41,765 bases of DNA from Kaistella haifensis DSM 19056 (GCF_000735695.2 NZ_JASZ02000023.1:1-41765); one strand, 5' to 3'. Counted from the stretch's first letter, positions 6,616 through 15,667 are shown. Translations and numbers: made by a program. Notes: generated by a model not told the origin, from the sequence alone.

Positions 6616-9600
6616 TTACTTGGTTAAAATTCGCTCCAAAACGGCATTCACTTCATCTACATGTTGCACATTTTCTTTTCTCATCATCAGTTGGCTGCCT
6701 TCCGCGGAATGTTTTTCTTTCAAAGTAGCCTCTTTCGGATTCTGGCTTAAATAAGAAATAAGATGTTTAAACTTATCGCTTTGGTAGAATTTATCCTGCG
6801 GATTTGGCGGGAAATACCCAAGGAAAATCCCGTTTTTCACCACAATTTTATCGAATCCAATTTCTGCGGCAATCCATTTTAATTCTACACTTTTCAAGAG
6901 GTTTCGCGCTTCAGCCGGAAGTTTTCCAAAACGGTCTTCCAATTCATTTTCAAACTTCTTCAGATCTTCTTTACTTTGAATTTCGGCCAGTTTTTGGTAT
7001 AGCGAAAGTCTTTCTTCAATGCTTTGAACATAAAAATCAGGCAGCATCAACTCCAAATCGGTATCAATATTCACTTCTTTGGTCGATTTAAAGAGCTTTT
7101 TGCGGTCTTCTTCATTATCAAATAAATCAGAGAAATCATCATCATTTTGAAGTTCTTCCAACGCTTCCTGCATGATTTTTTGGTAAGTATCAAATCCCAT
7201 TTCGTTGATGAAACCACTTTGTTCGCCACCCAACAAATCGCCTGCTCCACGGATTTCCAAGTCCTTCATCGCAATCTGGAAACCGCTTCCCAAATCTGAA
7301 AATTGCTCAATTGCTTCCAATCTTTTTCTCGCATCCGACGTCATCATATCAAAAGGTGGCGTAATCAAATAACAAAACGCTTTCCTATTACTACGCCCAA
7401 CTCTACCGCGCATTTGGTGCAGATCCGCCATCCCGAAACGTTGTGCATCATTAATGAAAATGGTATTCGCATTCGGAACATCTACTCCACTTTCCACAAT
7501 CGTTGTCGAAACCAAAACATCGTATTTGCCTTCCATAAAATCGAGGACATTTCGTTCCAATTGCTTTCCTTCCATTTGTCCGTGACCGGTAATTACTCTT
7601 GCATCAGGAACCAATCTTTGGATCAAACCAGCGATATCTTTCAGGTTTTCAATTCGATTATTGATGAAATAAACCTGTCCATCACGCTGAAGTTCGTAAG
7701 AAACTGCATCTCTGATGATTTCCTCATTAAAACCTATAATACTCGTATCAACGGGTTGCCTGTTTGGTGGTGGTGTTTTAATCACCGATAAATCCCGTGC
7801 GGCCATCAAAGAGAATTGTAACGTTCTCGGAATCGGTGTTGCAGTAAGGGTTAACGTATCAATATTATTTTTTAAAGTTTTGAGCTTGTCTTTTACGGAA
7901 ACTCCGAATTTATGCTCTTCATCGATGATTAAAAGTCCGAGGTCTTTAAATTTCACACTATTTCCAACCAACTGATGCGTTCCGATGACAATGTCGATTT
8001 TCCCTTCTTCAAGGCCTTTCAAGGTTTCGTTTTTCTGTTTTGCTGTTCGAAAACGATTCAAATAAGAGATATTCACCGGGAAATCTTTCAAACGCTCCTT
8101 AAAACTTCGGTAATGCTGAAAAGCCAAAATGGTGGTCGGCACCAAAATCGCAACTTGCTTACCGTCTGTGGCGGCTTTAAAAGCGGCTCTCACTGCAATT
8201 TCAGTTTTCCCGAAACCTACATCACCGCAGATCAAACGATCCATCACGGTATCGTTTTCCATGTCTTTTTTTACGTCCAACGTCGCTTTTTCCTGATCCG
8301 GAGTGTCTTCATAAAGAAAACTCGCTTCCAACTCATTTTGTAGATAAGAATCGGGAGCGAAGGCAAAACCTTGCGCCGTTTTTCTTTGTGCATAAAGCTT
8401 GATGAGGTCAAAAGCAATTTGCTTAACCTTCGCTTTGGTTTTTTGTTTTAAATTTTTCCAAGCCGGAGAACCGAGTTTACTGAGCACAATTTCGCGTCCG
8501 TCGGGGCCGTTGTATTTGGAAATTTTATGAAGGGAATGAATCGAAACATACAGCAAATCACCGTTTTTGTAAACCAATTTGAAACATTCCTGAACTTTTC
8601 CGTTGTTGTTCACTTTCACCAAACCCATGAATTTTCCGATGCCGTGATCGATGTGGGTAATGAAATCGCCAACTTTCATTTGCATTAAATCTTTCAGCGT
8701 AAGTTGTTCGGATTTTGCAAACGTATTTTTAGCTTTAAATCTTTGGTAACGGTCGAAAATCTGATGATCCGTATACACCGAAATGCGGTGATGATGATCT
8801 ACAAAACCCTCATGAAGTTCAGATTTAAAAGATTTAAAAGGAATTTTTTGATCCTCACCAAAAGCTCCAATTTCCTCAAAAATCGCTTTCAAGCGCTCTT
8901 TTTGTTTCTCGGTAGAAAAGGAAATCCAAAGATCAAAACCGGCATCTTTTTTCTCGTTCAAATCTTCAATCAGCAACTCGAAATTTTTATGAAAACTCGG
9001 TTGTTGCGTTTGTGGAATCTCTATTTCATAAATATTTAAATCATTAAATTTCAAAGGATTAATGGTAAAATCAATGCTTTTGAATTTCCGATAATCCGCC
9101 ATCAAAACTTCTTCCGAAAGAAACAATTCTTCCGGTTTTCTATGACTGATTTCTTTGCTTAATGTTTCAAATTTTTCGCAGGCTTTTTCATAAAAATCTT
9201 TCGTTTTCCGAAATCCGAGAAATGCGTTTTTGGAAACCACCAAACTGTCTTTTGGCAACAAATCGAAGAAAGAAACTTTGCTTCCGGAAGCCGCAAAATT
9301 CATATTAGAAACCAACTGAAATTCGTTTACTTTTCCATTGGTAAGCTGCGTCTCAATATTAAAAGTTTTGATGCTTTCAATTTCATTTCCGAAAAAAGTA
9401 ATCCGGTAAGGCTCTTCATTAGAATACGAAAAAACATCGACAATTCCGCCTCGAACCGAGAATTCGCCCGGCTCGGAAACAAAATCCGTCAAGCTAAATC
9501 CAAACTGTTGCAAAAGTTCTTCCGTGAAATCGAAATCCAAACTTTCGCCGACTTTTATTCGATGAGAAATTGCTTTAAAATCTTCCTTTTTCAATACTTT

Positions 9601-9999
9601 TTCCGTCAAAGCGGAAAATCCTGCCACGATAACTTTCGGTTTTTTTCCGGAGTTTAACTTATTGAGAACTTCTGTTCTTAAAACAAGATTTGCGTTTTGA
9701 GTTTTCTCGATTTGATAAGGCTCCAGATGAGTTGCCGGAAAATACAGCACGTTTTCTTTTCCTAGCAAATCCTCCATTTCAGCGGTAATATAGAGCGCCT
9801 CTTCCTTGTCTTCAATAAGAAAAAGAATCGTTTTTTGTTGAGACAGAAACAATTCGGCAGTAAAAACCGAAGGTGCAGATCCTGCAAAACCTTTCACCGA
9901 TATATGCGAATGTTGATCTAAGTTATTGAAGATTTCTTTTCCGAATTCGTTGCGCAACGTATCGGGAAGAAATGTCTCATTGATGGGCTTTAACTGCAT
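6616..9999 (-). CDS. mfd: Transcription-repair coupling factor
   Basis: The 1127-residue ATP-driven translocase removes RNA polymerase stalled at DNA lesions and recruits UvrA. In order it has the UvrB-like N-terminal modules, the RNA-polymerase-interacting domain (KVGDFITHIDHGIGKF, about 440-455), Walker A GDVGFGKTE near 595, the DEEH box IIDEEHKFGV near 692, TLTATPIPRTLQFSL, MRGRVGRS near 866 and the TRCF C-terminal domain. The length is close to the E. coli protein. A 5' leader of about 65 bases with a strong hairpin (10032-10050) precedes the ATG. Confidence 0.98.
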   Translation of the reverse strand: MQLKPINETFLPDTLRNEFGKEIFNNLDQHSHISVKGFAGSAPSVFTAELFLSQQKTILFLIEDKEEALYITAEMEDLLGKENVLYFPATHLEPYQIEKTQNANLVLRTEVLNKLNSGKKPKVIVAGFSALTEKVLKKEDFKAISHRIKVGESLDFDFTEELLQQFGFSLTDFVSEPGEFSVRGGIVDVFSYSNEEPYRITFFGNEIESIKTFNIETQLTNGKVNEFQLVSNMNFAASGSKVSFFDLLPKDSLVVSKNAFLGFRKTKDFYEKACEKFETLSKEISHRKPEELFLSEEVLMADYRKFKSIDFTINPLKFNDLNIYEIEIPQTQQPSFHKNFELLIEDLNEKKDAGFDLWISFSTEKQKERLKAIFEEIGAFGEDQKIPFKSFKSELHEGFVDHHHRISVYTDHQIFDRYQRFKAKNTFAKSEQLTLKDLMQMKVGDFITHIDHGIGKFMGLVKVNNNGKVQECFKLVYKNGDLLYVSIHSLHKISKYNGPDGREIVLSKLGSPAWKNLKQKTKAKVKQIAFDLIKLYAQRKTAQGFAFAPDSYLQNELEASFLYEDTPDQEKATLDVKKDMENDTVMDRLICGDVGFGKTEIAVRAAFKAATDGKQVAILVPTTILAFQHYRSFKERLKDFPVNISYLNRFRTAKQKNETLKGLEEGKIDIVIGTHQLVGNSVKFKDLGLLIIDEEHKFGVSVKDKLKTLKNNIDTLTLTATPIPRTLQFSLMAARDLSVIKTPPPNRQPVDTSIIGFNEEIIRDAVSYELQRDGQVYFINNRIENLKDIAGLIQRLVPDARVITGHGQMEGKQLERNVLDFMEGKYDVLVSTTIVESGVDVPNANTIFINDAQRFGMADLHQMRGRVGRSNRKAFCYLITPPFDMMTSDARKRLEAIEQFSDLGSGFQIAMKDLEIRGAGDLLGGEQSGFINEMGFDTYQKIMQEALEELQNDDDFSDLFDNEEDRKKLFKSTKEVNIDTDLELMLPDFYVQSIEERLSLYQKLAEIQSKEDLKKFENELEDRFGKLPAEARNLLKSVELKWIAAEIGFDKIVVKNGIFLGYFPPNPQDKFYQSDKFKHLISYLSQNPKEATLKEKHSAEGSQLMMRKENVQHVDEVNAVLERILTK

Positions 10000-10031
10000 T
10001 TTTTATCATTAAATATAAACAACAAAAGCGA

Positions 10032-10050
10032 TTTCGGGATAATTCCGAAA
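10032..10050 (-). other. Hairpin in the mfd leader
   Basis: TTTCGG at 10032-10037 pairs with CCGAAA at 10045-10050 around a seven-base loop. It sits between the TAAATTTG box (10073 to 10066, minus strand) and the mfd start, so it would be in the mRNA leader. No T-run follows in the mfd direction, which argues against a terminator. Confidence 0.45.
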
Positions 10051-10065
10051 CCGTTTTTCTGATCA

Positions 10066-10073
10066 CAAATTTA
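10066..10073 (-). promoter_or_regulatory. Promoter -7 box of mfd
   Basis: TAAATTTG on the minus strand matches TAnnTTTG, 66 bases before the mfd start. The rest of 10000-10261 is AT-rich divergent regulatory sequence between mfd and the lipoprotein gene; no other feature is visible. Confidence 0.45.
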
Positions 10074-10261
10074 CGCATTATTTTCGAGTTTTGTTTTTTA
10101 TTATGAATTGCATAAAACATAAATAATACACCCCTTTTTTAAACATTAATCTTTCATAATCACAAATAAGCATAATAAATGTTAAAACAAACCCATTATG
10201 ATTTCGTGGCACAATGTTTGAAAAACTCCATCCTATCAACTTTAGTTGAAAAAAAAATATT

Positions 10262-10693
10262 ATGAAATCTATTCTTCAAAAAAAACAAACCCGAAATTCA
10301 ATTTTCAAAGGAACCGCAAAATTAATCGCATTATTCCTTTTAGTATTTTCTGTGTTTTCACTAAGTTCTTGCAGCCGTGACGATGATCCTGCTGACAACG
10401 ATTTCTTCGCCGGAACTTACAAAGGAAGCATTAGTTACAACGACGGAACCAACTCGATCAGCAAAGACAACGGAAGTGTTTTCGTAACTAAAATCGCGAG
10501 CGGAACCAAATACAACTTCAGATTTTCCGATTCAATTCCTGATCTTAATGGAATAGAATTCGAAAAAAACGGTGACAACGTTTTGGTAATGGTGGGTTCT
10601 ACCGCAACTTCTTATATTAGAATCGACAACAATGAGTTGAAGATTTTATACATCGCAGATGGAAAAACTTGGACTGCAAACGCAACCAGATAA
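10262..10693 (+). CDS. Small lipoprotein, unknown function
   Basis: This 143-residue protein has a lipoprotein signal: a basic start, a hydrophobic stretch (about 21-33) and a lipobox LSSC with the lipidated Cys at residue 37. The residues after Cys, SRDDDPADND, are acidic like the export signal that sends Bacteroidota lipoproteins to the cell surface. The remaining ~100 residues look like a small beta-sandwich (FAGTYKGSISYNDGT). I recognise no named family. A clear terminator follows, so it is a single-gene unit. Confidence 0.8.
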   Translation: MKSILQKKQTRNSIFKGTAKLIALFLLVFSVFSLSSCSRDDDPADNDFFAGTYKGSISYNDGTNSISKDNGSVFVTKIASGTKYNFRFSDSIPDLNGIEFEKNGDNVLVMVGSTATSYIRIDNNELKILYIADGKTWTANATR

Positions 10694-10717
10694 TCTCAAT
10701 TCATTTAAAAAGAAAAA

Positions 10718-10747
10718 ACTGTTTCAGCGATCTGAAGCAGTTTTTTT
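10718..10747 (+). terminator. Intrinsic terminator after lipoprotein gene
   Basis: ACTGTTTCAG at 10718-10727 pairs with CTGAAGCAGT at 10732-10741 (one G-T pair) around CGAT. A run of T's follows. Confidence 0.85.
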
Positions 10748-10770
10748 GTATTTTTAGAAAAAATTATTTG

Positions 10771-11145
10771 ATGAATTTCTCTTTAAAATTAATAACATTC
10801 TTGGTGTTGATTTTTGCCATAACAAGCTGCAGAAGCGACTCCCAAGAAAATTCACGAGCTTATGCGGAAGGAAAAATTATCTTCAACAACATCGATTTGC
10901 AAAATTATCGACTGAAAATTACCGTTCAAGACAAAATTGTTGCCGAAACCATGATCGATGCAGACGGAAGCTTCAAACTTTCGGGACCGATTTCTGGCGA
11001 AGGATTTTCCATTGTTTCAACAGAGAAAATTAGGTCTTTTAATACAGATAAAACCGGACTAACTTTATCGGCAGATTCCTTTAAAATAAATGTTCCGAAA
11101 GGAATTACTTACCTGAAGTTTAACGAAATTGTACTGGAGAAATGA
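10771..11145 (+). CDS. Lipoprotein, unknown function
   Basis: The start at 10771 is chosen because it gives a clean lipoprotein signal (MNFSLKLITFLVLIFAITSC, Cys at residue 20) and lies after the terminator. A longer in-frame start at 10669 would overlap the previous gene and destroy the signal peptide. The mature part of about 104 residues has alternating beta-type sequence (IIFNNIDLQNYRLKITVQDK) that may be carboxypeptidase-regulatory-like. It overlaps the next gene by four bases (ATGA), so the two are translationally coupled and probably work together at the outer membrane. Confidence 0.78.
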   Translation: MNFSLKLITFLVLIFAITSCRSDSQENSRAYAEGKIIFNNIDLQNYRLKITVQDKIVAETMIDADGSFKLSGPISGEGFSIVSTEKIRSFNTDKTGLTLSADSFKINVPKGITYLKFNEIVLEK

Positions 11146-11747
11146 GAAAATTTGCTGCTTTATTTTTATTTTTTTCGTTGATGGTTTTTTCTCAAAGGAA
11201 CAAAAACAAACTCGACGTGGTTTCTAATATCGATGTGAAAGTAATCGCGATGAAACCTCTTGGAAACAATTCTTTGGCTAAAGATCTGCAGCCTTTTTAC
11301 GGATTTAGTTTCGGTGGAAATCTGATGACGCCGATTAATTTTGGAATTGGGATTGATTACAGCGAACTTTTCTCGAATGTGCAATATGGTCATCAAAATA
11401 TTTATGGAAACATCGGATCGCCTAGACTGAGCCAGTTTGAGGTTTTCCTCACTCATCGGGAAAATATTTCTGAAGAATTTATGGTCGAAGAAATGGCGGG
11501 TTTCAGCTACTACCGTTTTTCGAATACTTTCATCAATCAACAAATGGAAAAACACAAGGATCAAGCAATGGGCTTCAACCTTGGTGGTAAAGCGATTTAT
11601 GTTTTAGATGGGCCACAACAGGTTTTCGTAGCCGGAAAAATCAATTTTTATAACGGTAATGTTTACAATGAAAATCCGGAAATTGAGAAATATTATAACC
11701 GATCAACTTTCTTGAGTTTGAGTTTGGGTTATCGTTATCAATTTTAA
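11142..11747 (+). CDS. Outer-membrane beta-barrel-like protein
   Basis: The 201-residue product begins with a signal peptide (MRKFAALFLFFSLMVFSQ). It continues with alternating hydrophobic and polar strands ending in SLSLGYRYQF, the aromatic C-terminus typical of outer-membrane barrels. It starts inside the stop of the preceding lipoprotein gene, suggesting a lipoprotein/barrel pair. No named family is recognised. Function unknown. Confidence 0.72.
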   Translation: MRKFAALFLFFSLMVFSQRNKNKLDVVSNIDVKVIAMKPLGNNSLAKDLQPFYGFSFGGNLMTPINFGIGIDYSELFSNVQYGHQNIYGNIGSPRLSQFEVFLTHRENISEEFMVEEMAGFSYYRFSNTFINQQMEKHKDQAMGFNLGGKAIYVLDGPQQVFVAGKINFYNGNVYNENPEIEKYYNRSTFLSLSLGYRYQF

Positions 11748-11783
11748 AATTTAAACTTCAATAGAAATATTTCCAAAAACCTT

Positions 11784-11791
11784 TAAATTTG
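11784..11791 (+). promoter_or_regulatory. Promoter -7 box, predicted leaderless (GH3 gene)
   Basis: TAAATTTG is followed by four bases (cttc) and the ATG at 11796. Confidence 0.55.
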
Positions 11792-11795
11792 CTTC

Positions 11796-13307
11796 ATGCT
11801 AAATTTCATTAAGAAAAAAATCGCTTTAATCTGGGCAAAAAAGCACGTGAAAGAAGCCGAAATATACAAACAAAACGCCGTTGAAGATCAAGAAAAACTC
11901 TTGTTATCTTTAGTAAAAACTGCGGAAAAAACCTTGTTCGGAAGAGAACATCAATTTGAAAATATTCAGGATGTTCAGGATTTTCAAAAACAGGTGAACA
12001 TTGCCGATTATGAAGAACTGAAACCCTACATCGAACGCGTAAAAAAAGGACAACGAAACATCTTCTGGACCGAAACTCCCGAGTATTTTGCGAAAACTTC
12101 GGGAACTACTTCCGGCGCGAAATACATCCCGATTTCTAAAGAAGGAATGCCTTACCAAATTGCGGCAGCGCAAAGTGCGATTTTTCATTATATCAATCAG
12201 AAAAACAATTCTGATTTTGTTTCCGGGAAAATGATTTTCTTGCAAGGAAGTCCGGAATTAGAAGAAATCAACGGCATCAAAACGGGAAGACTTTCCGGAA
12301 TTGTGGCACATCATGTCCCGAATTATCTTCAAAAAAACCGTTTACCAAGTCTGAAAACCAACCTCATCGAAGATTGGGAAACCAAAGTGGACGAAATTGT
12401 CAAGGAAACCGAAAAGGAAAACATGACGCTGATTTCGGGAATTCCACCTTGGTTGATCATGTACTTCGAAAAACTCATCGAAAGAAATGGAAAAAAAATC
12501 ACCGAACTTTTCCCAAATCTTCAACTCATCATCACCGGCGGCGTGAATTTCGAACCTTACCGCGAAAAAATGAACGAACTTTTGGGAAAACCCGTGGATA
12601 CGATTCAAACTTTTCCGGCGAGTGAAGGATTTTTTGCATTCCAAGATGATTACCAAAAAGAAGGTTTACAACTTTTGACCAATCACGGAATTTTCTACGA
12701 ATTTGTTCCTTTGGAAGAATACGGAAAACCGGATGCGAAAAGATTGACTTTAAAAGACATCGAACTTCACAAAGATTACGCATTGATTTTAACGACTAAT
12801 TCCGGACTTTGGGCGTATTCGATCGGCGATGTGGTACGTTTTATTTCAAAAAAACCGTATCGAATCGTAGTTTCAGGGCGCACAAAACATTTTACATCAG
12901 CTTTTGGTGAACATGTAATTGCGTTTGAAGTCGAGGAGGCGATGAAAGCTACGGTGGAAAAATTTCCGGCGCAAATCACAGAGTTTCATTTGGCTCCGCA
13001 GGTGAATCCACAAGAAGGTTTGCCTTATCATGAATGGTTTATCGAGTTTGAAAAAGAACCGGAAAATTTGGAAGATTTCCGCCAAAACCTGGATGCTGAA
13101 ATGCGAAAAAGAAATGTGTATTATGATGATTTAATAACCGGAAATATTTTGCAAGTATTGAAAATCACCAGATTACAGAAAAACGCTTTTCAGGATTACG
13201 CAAAATCGGAAGGAAAACTCGGGGGACAAAACAAAATTCCAAGATTAGCAAATGATCGAAAAATTGGGGATTTTTTGGAGACACGATCTTATTTAGATTT
13301 TAAATAA
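11796..13307 (+). CDS. GH3 auxin-responsive-family acyl-adenylating enzyme
   Basis: This 503-residue protein belongs to the GH3 family, whose plant members adenylate carboxylic acids such as auxin or jasmonate and join them to amino acids. The nucleotide loop is TSGTTSGAKYIPIS (about 100-113). The A-motif FPASEGFFAFQ and the hinge-region YSIGDVVRF are present. Bacterial homologues are common in Bacteroidota, but I know of no established substrate. The gene has its own leaderless-type promoter and is flanked by an outer-membrane pair and a toxin-antitoxin pair, which give no clue to the substrate. Confidence 0.9.
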   Translation: MLNFIKKKIALIWAKKHVKEAEIYKQNAVEDQEKLLLSLVKTAEKTLFGREHQFENIQDVQDFQKQVNIADYEELKPYIERVKKGQRNIFWTETPEYFAKTSGTTSGAKYIPISKEGMPYQIAAAQSAIFHYINQKNNSDFVSGKMIFLQGSPELEEINGIKTGRLSGIVAHHVPNYLQKNRLPSLKTNLIEDWETKVDEIVKETEKENMTLISGIPPWLIMYFEKLIERNGKKITELFPNLQLIITGGVNFEPYREKMNELLGKPVDTIQTFPASEGFFAFQDDYQKEGLQLLTNHGIFYEFVPLEEYGKPDAKRLTLKDIELHKDYALILTTNSGLWAYSIGDVVRFISKKPYRIVVSGRTKHFTSAFGEHVIAFEVEEAMKATVEKFPAQITEFHLAPQVNPQEGLPYHEWFIEFEKEPENLEDFRQNLDAEMRKRNVYYDDLITGNILQVLKITRLQKNAFQDYAKSEGKLGGQNKIPRLANDRKIGDFLETRSYLDFK

Positions 13308-13312
13308 TTTTC

Positions 13313-13320
13313 TATCTTTG
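13313..13320 (+). promoter_or_regulatory. Promoter -7 box of the toxin-antitoxin pair
   Basis: TATCTTTG lies 17 bases before the antitoxin ATG and matches the Bacteroidota TAnnTTTG consensus. Confidence 0.55.
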
Positions 13321-13337
13321 ATCAATATTCCATTAAA

Positions 13338-13577
13338 ATGAATTTAGATATTAACATAGAAACCAAAAAATTGGCACTTATTCAGTGGTTAACTTCATTG
13401 AACGATGTTTCTATGATTGATAAGATCATGGAACTCAAACAAGAAGAAACGAAAGATTGGTGGAACGAAATTTCTGATGAAGAAAAAGAATCGATTGAAA
13501 AAGGCTTATCAGATGCTGAATCTGGAAAGCTAACACCGCATTCTGAAATAATAAAAAAGTATGAAAAGTGGTTATAG
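13338..13577 (+). CDS. Antitoxin-like protein of a RelE/ParE pair
   Basis: This 79-residue acidic, helical protein lies directly upstream of a RelE/ParE-type toxin and overlaps it by 17 bases. That size, order and overlap are typical of type II antitoxins. Residues 35-79 (QEETKDWWNEISDEEKESI, then SEIIKKYEKWL) resemble the addiction-module proteins common in Bacteroidota. It would bind and neutralise the toxin and may repress its own promoter. Assignment rests on context and general character. Confidence 0.78.
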   Translation: MNLDINIETKKLALIQWLTSLNDVSMIDKIMELKQEETKDWWNEISDEEKESIEKGLSDAESGKLTPHSEIIKKYEKWL

Positions 13578-13860
13578 AATTTTTTGGACTGAACATGCAT
13601 CCTCTGAATTAGATCAAACCATTCAATATTTACAAACAGAATTTTCTGCTAAAGAAATTTCAAAACTTTTAATTAAATTAGAAGAAACTTTAGAACTAAT
13701 TTCTATTAATCCTAAAATATTTCCCATTTCTGATAAAAAAGGAATTCGCAAAGCAATCCTGCTTAAATACAATTCCATCTATTACCGCGAAATCAATAAT
13801 ACTGTAGAAATTTTATCTTTCTTCTCTAACAGACAAAATCCTACAAAGAGAAAAATTTAA
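13561..13860 (+). CDS. RelE/ParE-family toxin
   Basis: The 99-residue basic protein has the ParE/RelE pattern: YRIFWTEHASSELDQTIQYL at the start, a middle helix pair, then RKAILLKYNSIYYREINNTVEILSFFSNRQNP at the end. Toxins of this fold either cleave mRNA on the ribosome or poison gyrase; the sequence does not decide which. The start ATG lies inside the antitoxin gene. Its stop abuts, with no gap, the stop of the convergent SMR gene. A solitary chromosomal pair of this type is often recently acquired. Confidence 0.87.
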   Translation: MKSGYRIFWTEHASSELDQTIQYLQTEFSAKEISKLLIKLEETLELISINPKIFPISDKKGIRKAILLKYNSIYYREINNTVEILSFFSNRQNPTKRKI

Positions 13861-14199
13861 TTATGCACTCACAAACTTTAGTCCGACAACGGAAGCAATT
13901 AAAGTACACACGAAAAAAATTCGCCAAAAAGTAGCAGGTTCATTAAAAATAAATATTCCTGCTAAAACACCGCCAACAGCGCCAATTCCTGTCCAAACCG
14001 CATACGCAGTTCCTATCGGAATAGGATTGTGGCCAATGGAAATCGCTTTGCACATCAAATACATACTGATGAAAAGCGAAAGCACAAAACCGCCCCACCA
14101 GAAATAACTTTCGCGGCCGGTGGTTTCCTGCGCTTTACCAAGACAAGTCGCAAAACCGGTTTCAAATAAACCTGCGATGATGAGGATAATCCAATTCAT
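13861..14199 (-). CDS. SMR-family efflux protein, SugE/Gdx-like
   Basis: The 112-residue inner-membrane protein has four transmembrane helices and works as an antiparallel dimer. The essential Glu is in AGLFETGFA (residue 13). GTAYAVWTGIGAVGG and the C-terminal GLKF resemble the SugE/Gdx branch, whose best-known members export guanidinium, rather than EmrE. It is divergent from an MFS gene across only 85 bases. A TATCTTTG box four bases before its ATG predicts a leaderless mRNA, so no room exists for a guanidine riboswitch. Confidence 0.88.
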   Translation of the reverse strand: MNWIILIIAGLFETGFATCLGKAQETTGRESYFWWGGFVLSLFISMYLMCKAISIGHNPIPIGTAYAVWTGIGAVGGVLAGIFIFNEPATFWRIFFVCTLIASVVGLKFVSA

Positions 14200-14203
14200 G
14201 CTT

Positions 14204-14211
14204 CAAAGATA
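14204..14211 (-). promoter_or_regulatory. Promoter -7 box, predicted leaderless (SMR gene)
   Basis: TATCTTTG on the minus strand is followed by aagc and the ATG at 14199. Confidence 0.55.
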
Positions 14212-14272
14212 AGTTTTTAAAAAATTCCCAAAAACTCTTCGTCAAGATTTACTTAGATTAATTCTGAAAAAT

Positions 14273-14280
14273 TACATTTG
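14273..14280 (+). promoter_or_regulatory. Promoter -7 box, predicted leaderless (MFS gene)
   Basis: TACATTTG is followed by caaa and the ATG at 14285. Confidence 0.55.
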
Positions 14281-14284
14281 CAAA

Positions 14285-15523
14285 ATGATTTCACTCACGC
14301 CCGTACAAACGTTAAAGATACCAGAATTTCGAAACTTAATGTCCGGAAGATTTTTCCTGGTTCTTTCGTTCAGAATGCTTGCAACATTGATGGGATGGTG
14401 GATTTATCAACTCACCAAAGATCCTTTTGCTATCGGGCTTATCGGCTTGTCGGAGGTTATTCCTGCAGTTTCAACCGCTTTGTACGCCGGACACGTGATT
14501 GATAATTCGGAGAAAAAGAAATTGCTGTTAATCTGCAATTACGCTTATGTATTCCTGATCAGTTTATTGATTATTCCGGCATTTTTTGGTAATGAATTAT
14601 TACATTTCGACAATAAAGAAATTTCGTATTTCATTTATGCAGTCATCTTTTTCACCGGATTTTGCAGGGCTTTTTTAGGACCAATTATCCCCTCGATGAT
14701 CCCCAAAATCGTATCCAAAGATGTTCTTCCGAATGCCATTACCTTAAATCAAGGAACTTTTCTTACGGCATCGGTAGTTGGTCATGCTTTGGGCGGTTTT
14801 CTAATTCATTGGATTGATATTTCCGGAACCATTTTGGTGGTGGTGGGTTTAATGATTTTTTCATCGGTTTTCTTTTGGATGATCAAAAAACACCCATCAG
14901 AAAATACTCAGAAAGAAATTGGGGTGATGCAAAGTATGCGAGAAGGAATTACCTATATTTATAAAACGAAAGAAATTCTAGGCGCACTTTGTCTGGATAT
15001 GTTTGCGGTACTTTTTGGTGGTGCTGTGGCAATGATTCCTGTTTTTGCAACAGATATTTTGAAAGTCGGTGCAGAAGGTTTCGGTTTGCTGAATGCGGCA
15101 TCAGATATTGGTTCAATGTGCATTATTGCGTTTCTGGCTTTTGTTCCTTTAAAGAAAAACCAAGGTAAAATTCTTTTGGCTGCAGTTGCAGGATTTGGGT
15201 TGTGCATCATTGGTTTCGGACTGTCAAAATGGTATTGGCTTTCCTTCTTTTTTTTGGTTTGCAGCGGAATGCTCGATGGTATTTCTGTGGTCATCCGTGG
15301 TACTATTGTGCAGCTGAAAACACCAGATTATATCCGCGGAAGGGTTTTAAGCGTGAATTCAATTTTTATTATGTCGAGCAACGAAATGGGCCAGTTTGAA
15401 AGTGGACTCGCAGCGAAGCTTTTGGGCGTCGTACGATCGGTAGTTTTCGGTGGAAGCATGACGATTTTAATCGCTTTACTCGTAGGAATCACCGTTCCAA
15501 AGCTCAGAAAAATGCAATATTAA
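14285..15523 (+). CDS. MFS transporter, MFS_3 (EntS-like) type
   Basis: This 412-residue inner-membrane protein has about twelve helices. The order is typical of the MFS_3 group that includes the enterobactin exporter EntS: FRNLMSGRFFLVLSFRM at the start, WWIYQLTKDPFAIGLIGLSEVIP, and a late RGTIVQLKTPDYIRGRVLSVNSIFI. It probably exports a small molecule by proton exchange. The substrate is not visible, and no siderophore genes are nearby. It is divergent from the SMR gene. Confidence 0.88.
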   Translation: MISLTPVQTLKIPEFRNLMSGRFFLVLSFRMLATLMGWWIYQLTKDPFAIGLIGLSEVIPAVSTALYAGHVIDNSEKKKLLLICNYAYVFLISLLIIPAFFGNELLHFDNKEISYFIYAVIFFTGFCRAFLGPIIPSMIPKIVSKDVLPNAITLNQGTFLTASVVGHALGGFLIHWIDISGTILVVVGLMIFSSVFFWMIKKHPSENTQKEIGVMQSMREGITYIYKTKEILGALCLDMFAVLFGGAVAMIPVFATDILKVGAEGFGLLNAASDIGSMCIIAFLAFVPLKKNQGKILLAAVAGFGLCIIGFGLSKWYWLSFFFLVCSGMLDGISVVIRGTIVQLKTPDYIRGRVLSVNSIFIMSSNEMGQFESGLAAKLLGVVRSVVFGGSMTILIALLVGITVPKLRKMQY

Positions 15524-15667
15524 ACCGAACTTTTTCTTGACTTTTATTTTTCTTTTCCTTAAATTCTTCTTGATTTATCAACATTGTAAATTATTGATAA
15601 TTAAATATTTAATTACTTAAAAAAGAGAATTGTTGATTACTATCTGATTTTAATTTTTTAAAAAAAC

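Noticed and set aside
7303..8343. Several plus-strand frames of 86-162 residues inside mfd
   Set aside because: All are antisense to conserved helicase motifs and none shows a domain.
10669..11145. Longer start for the second small lipoprotein
   Set aside because: It would overlap the previous gene, run through a strong terminator and bury the lipoprotein signal; the ATG at 10771 gives a proper signal.
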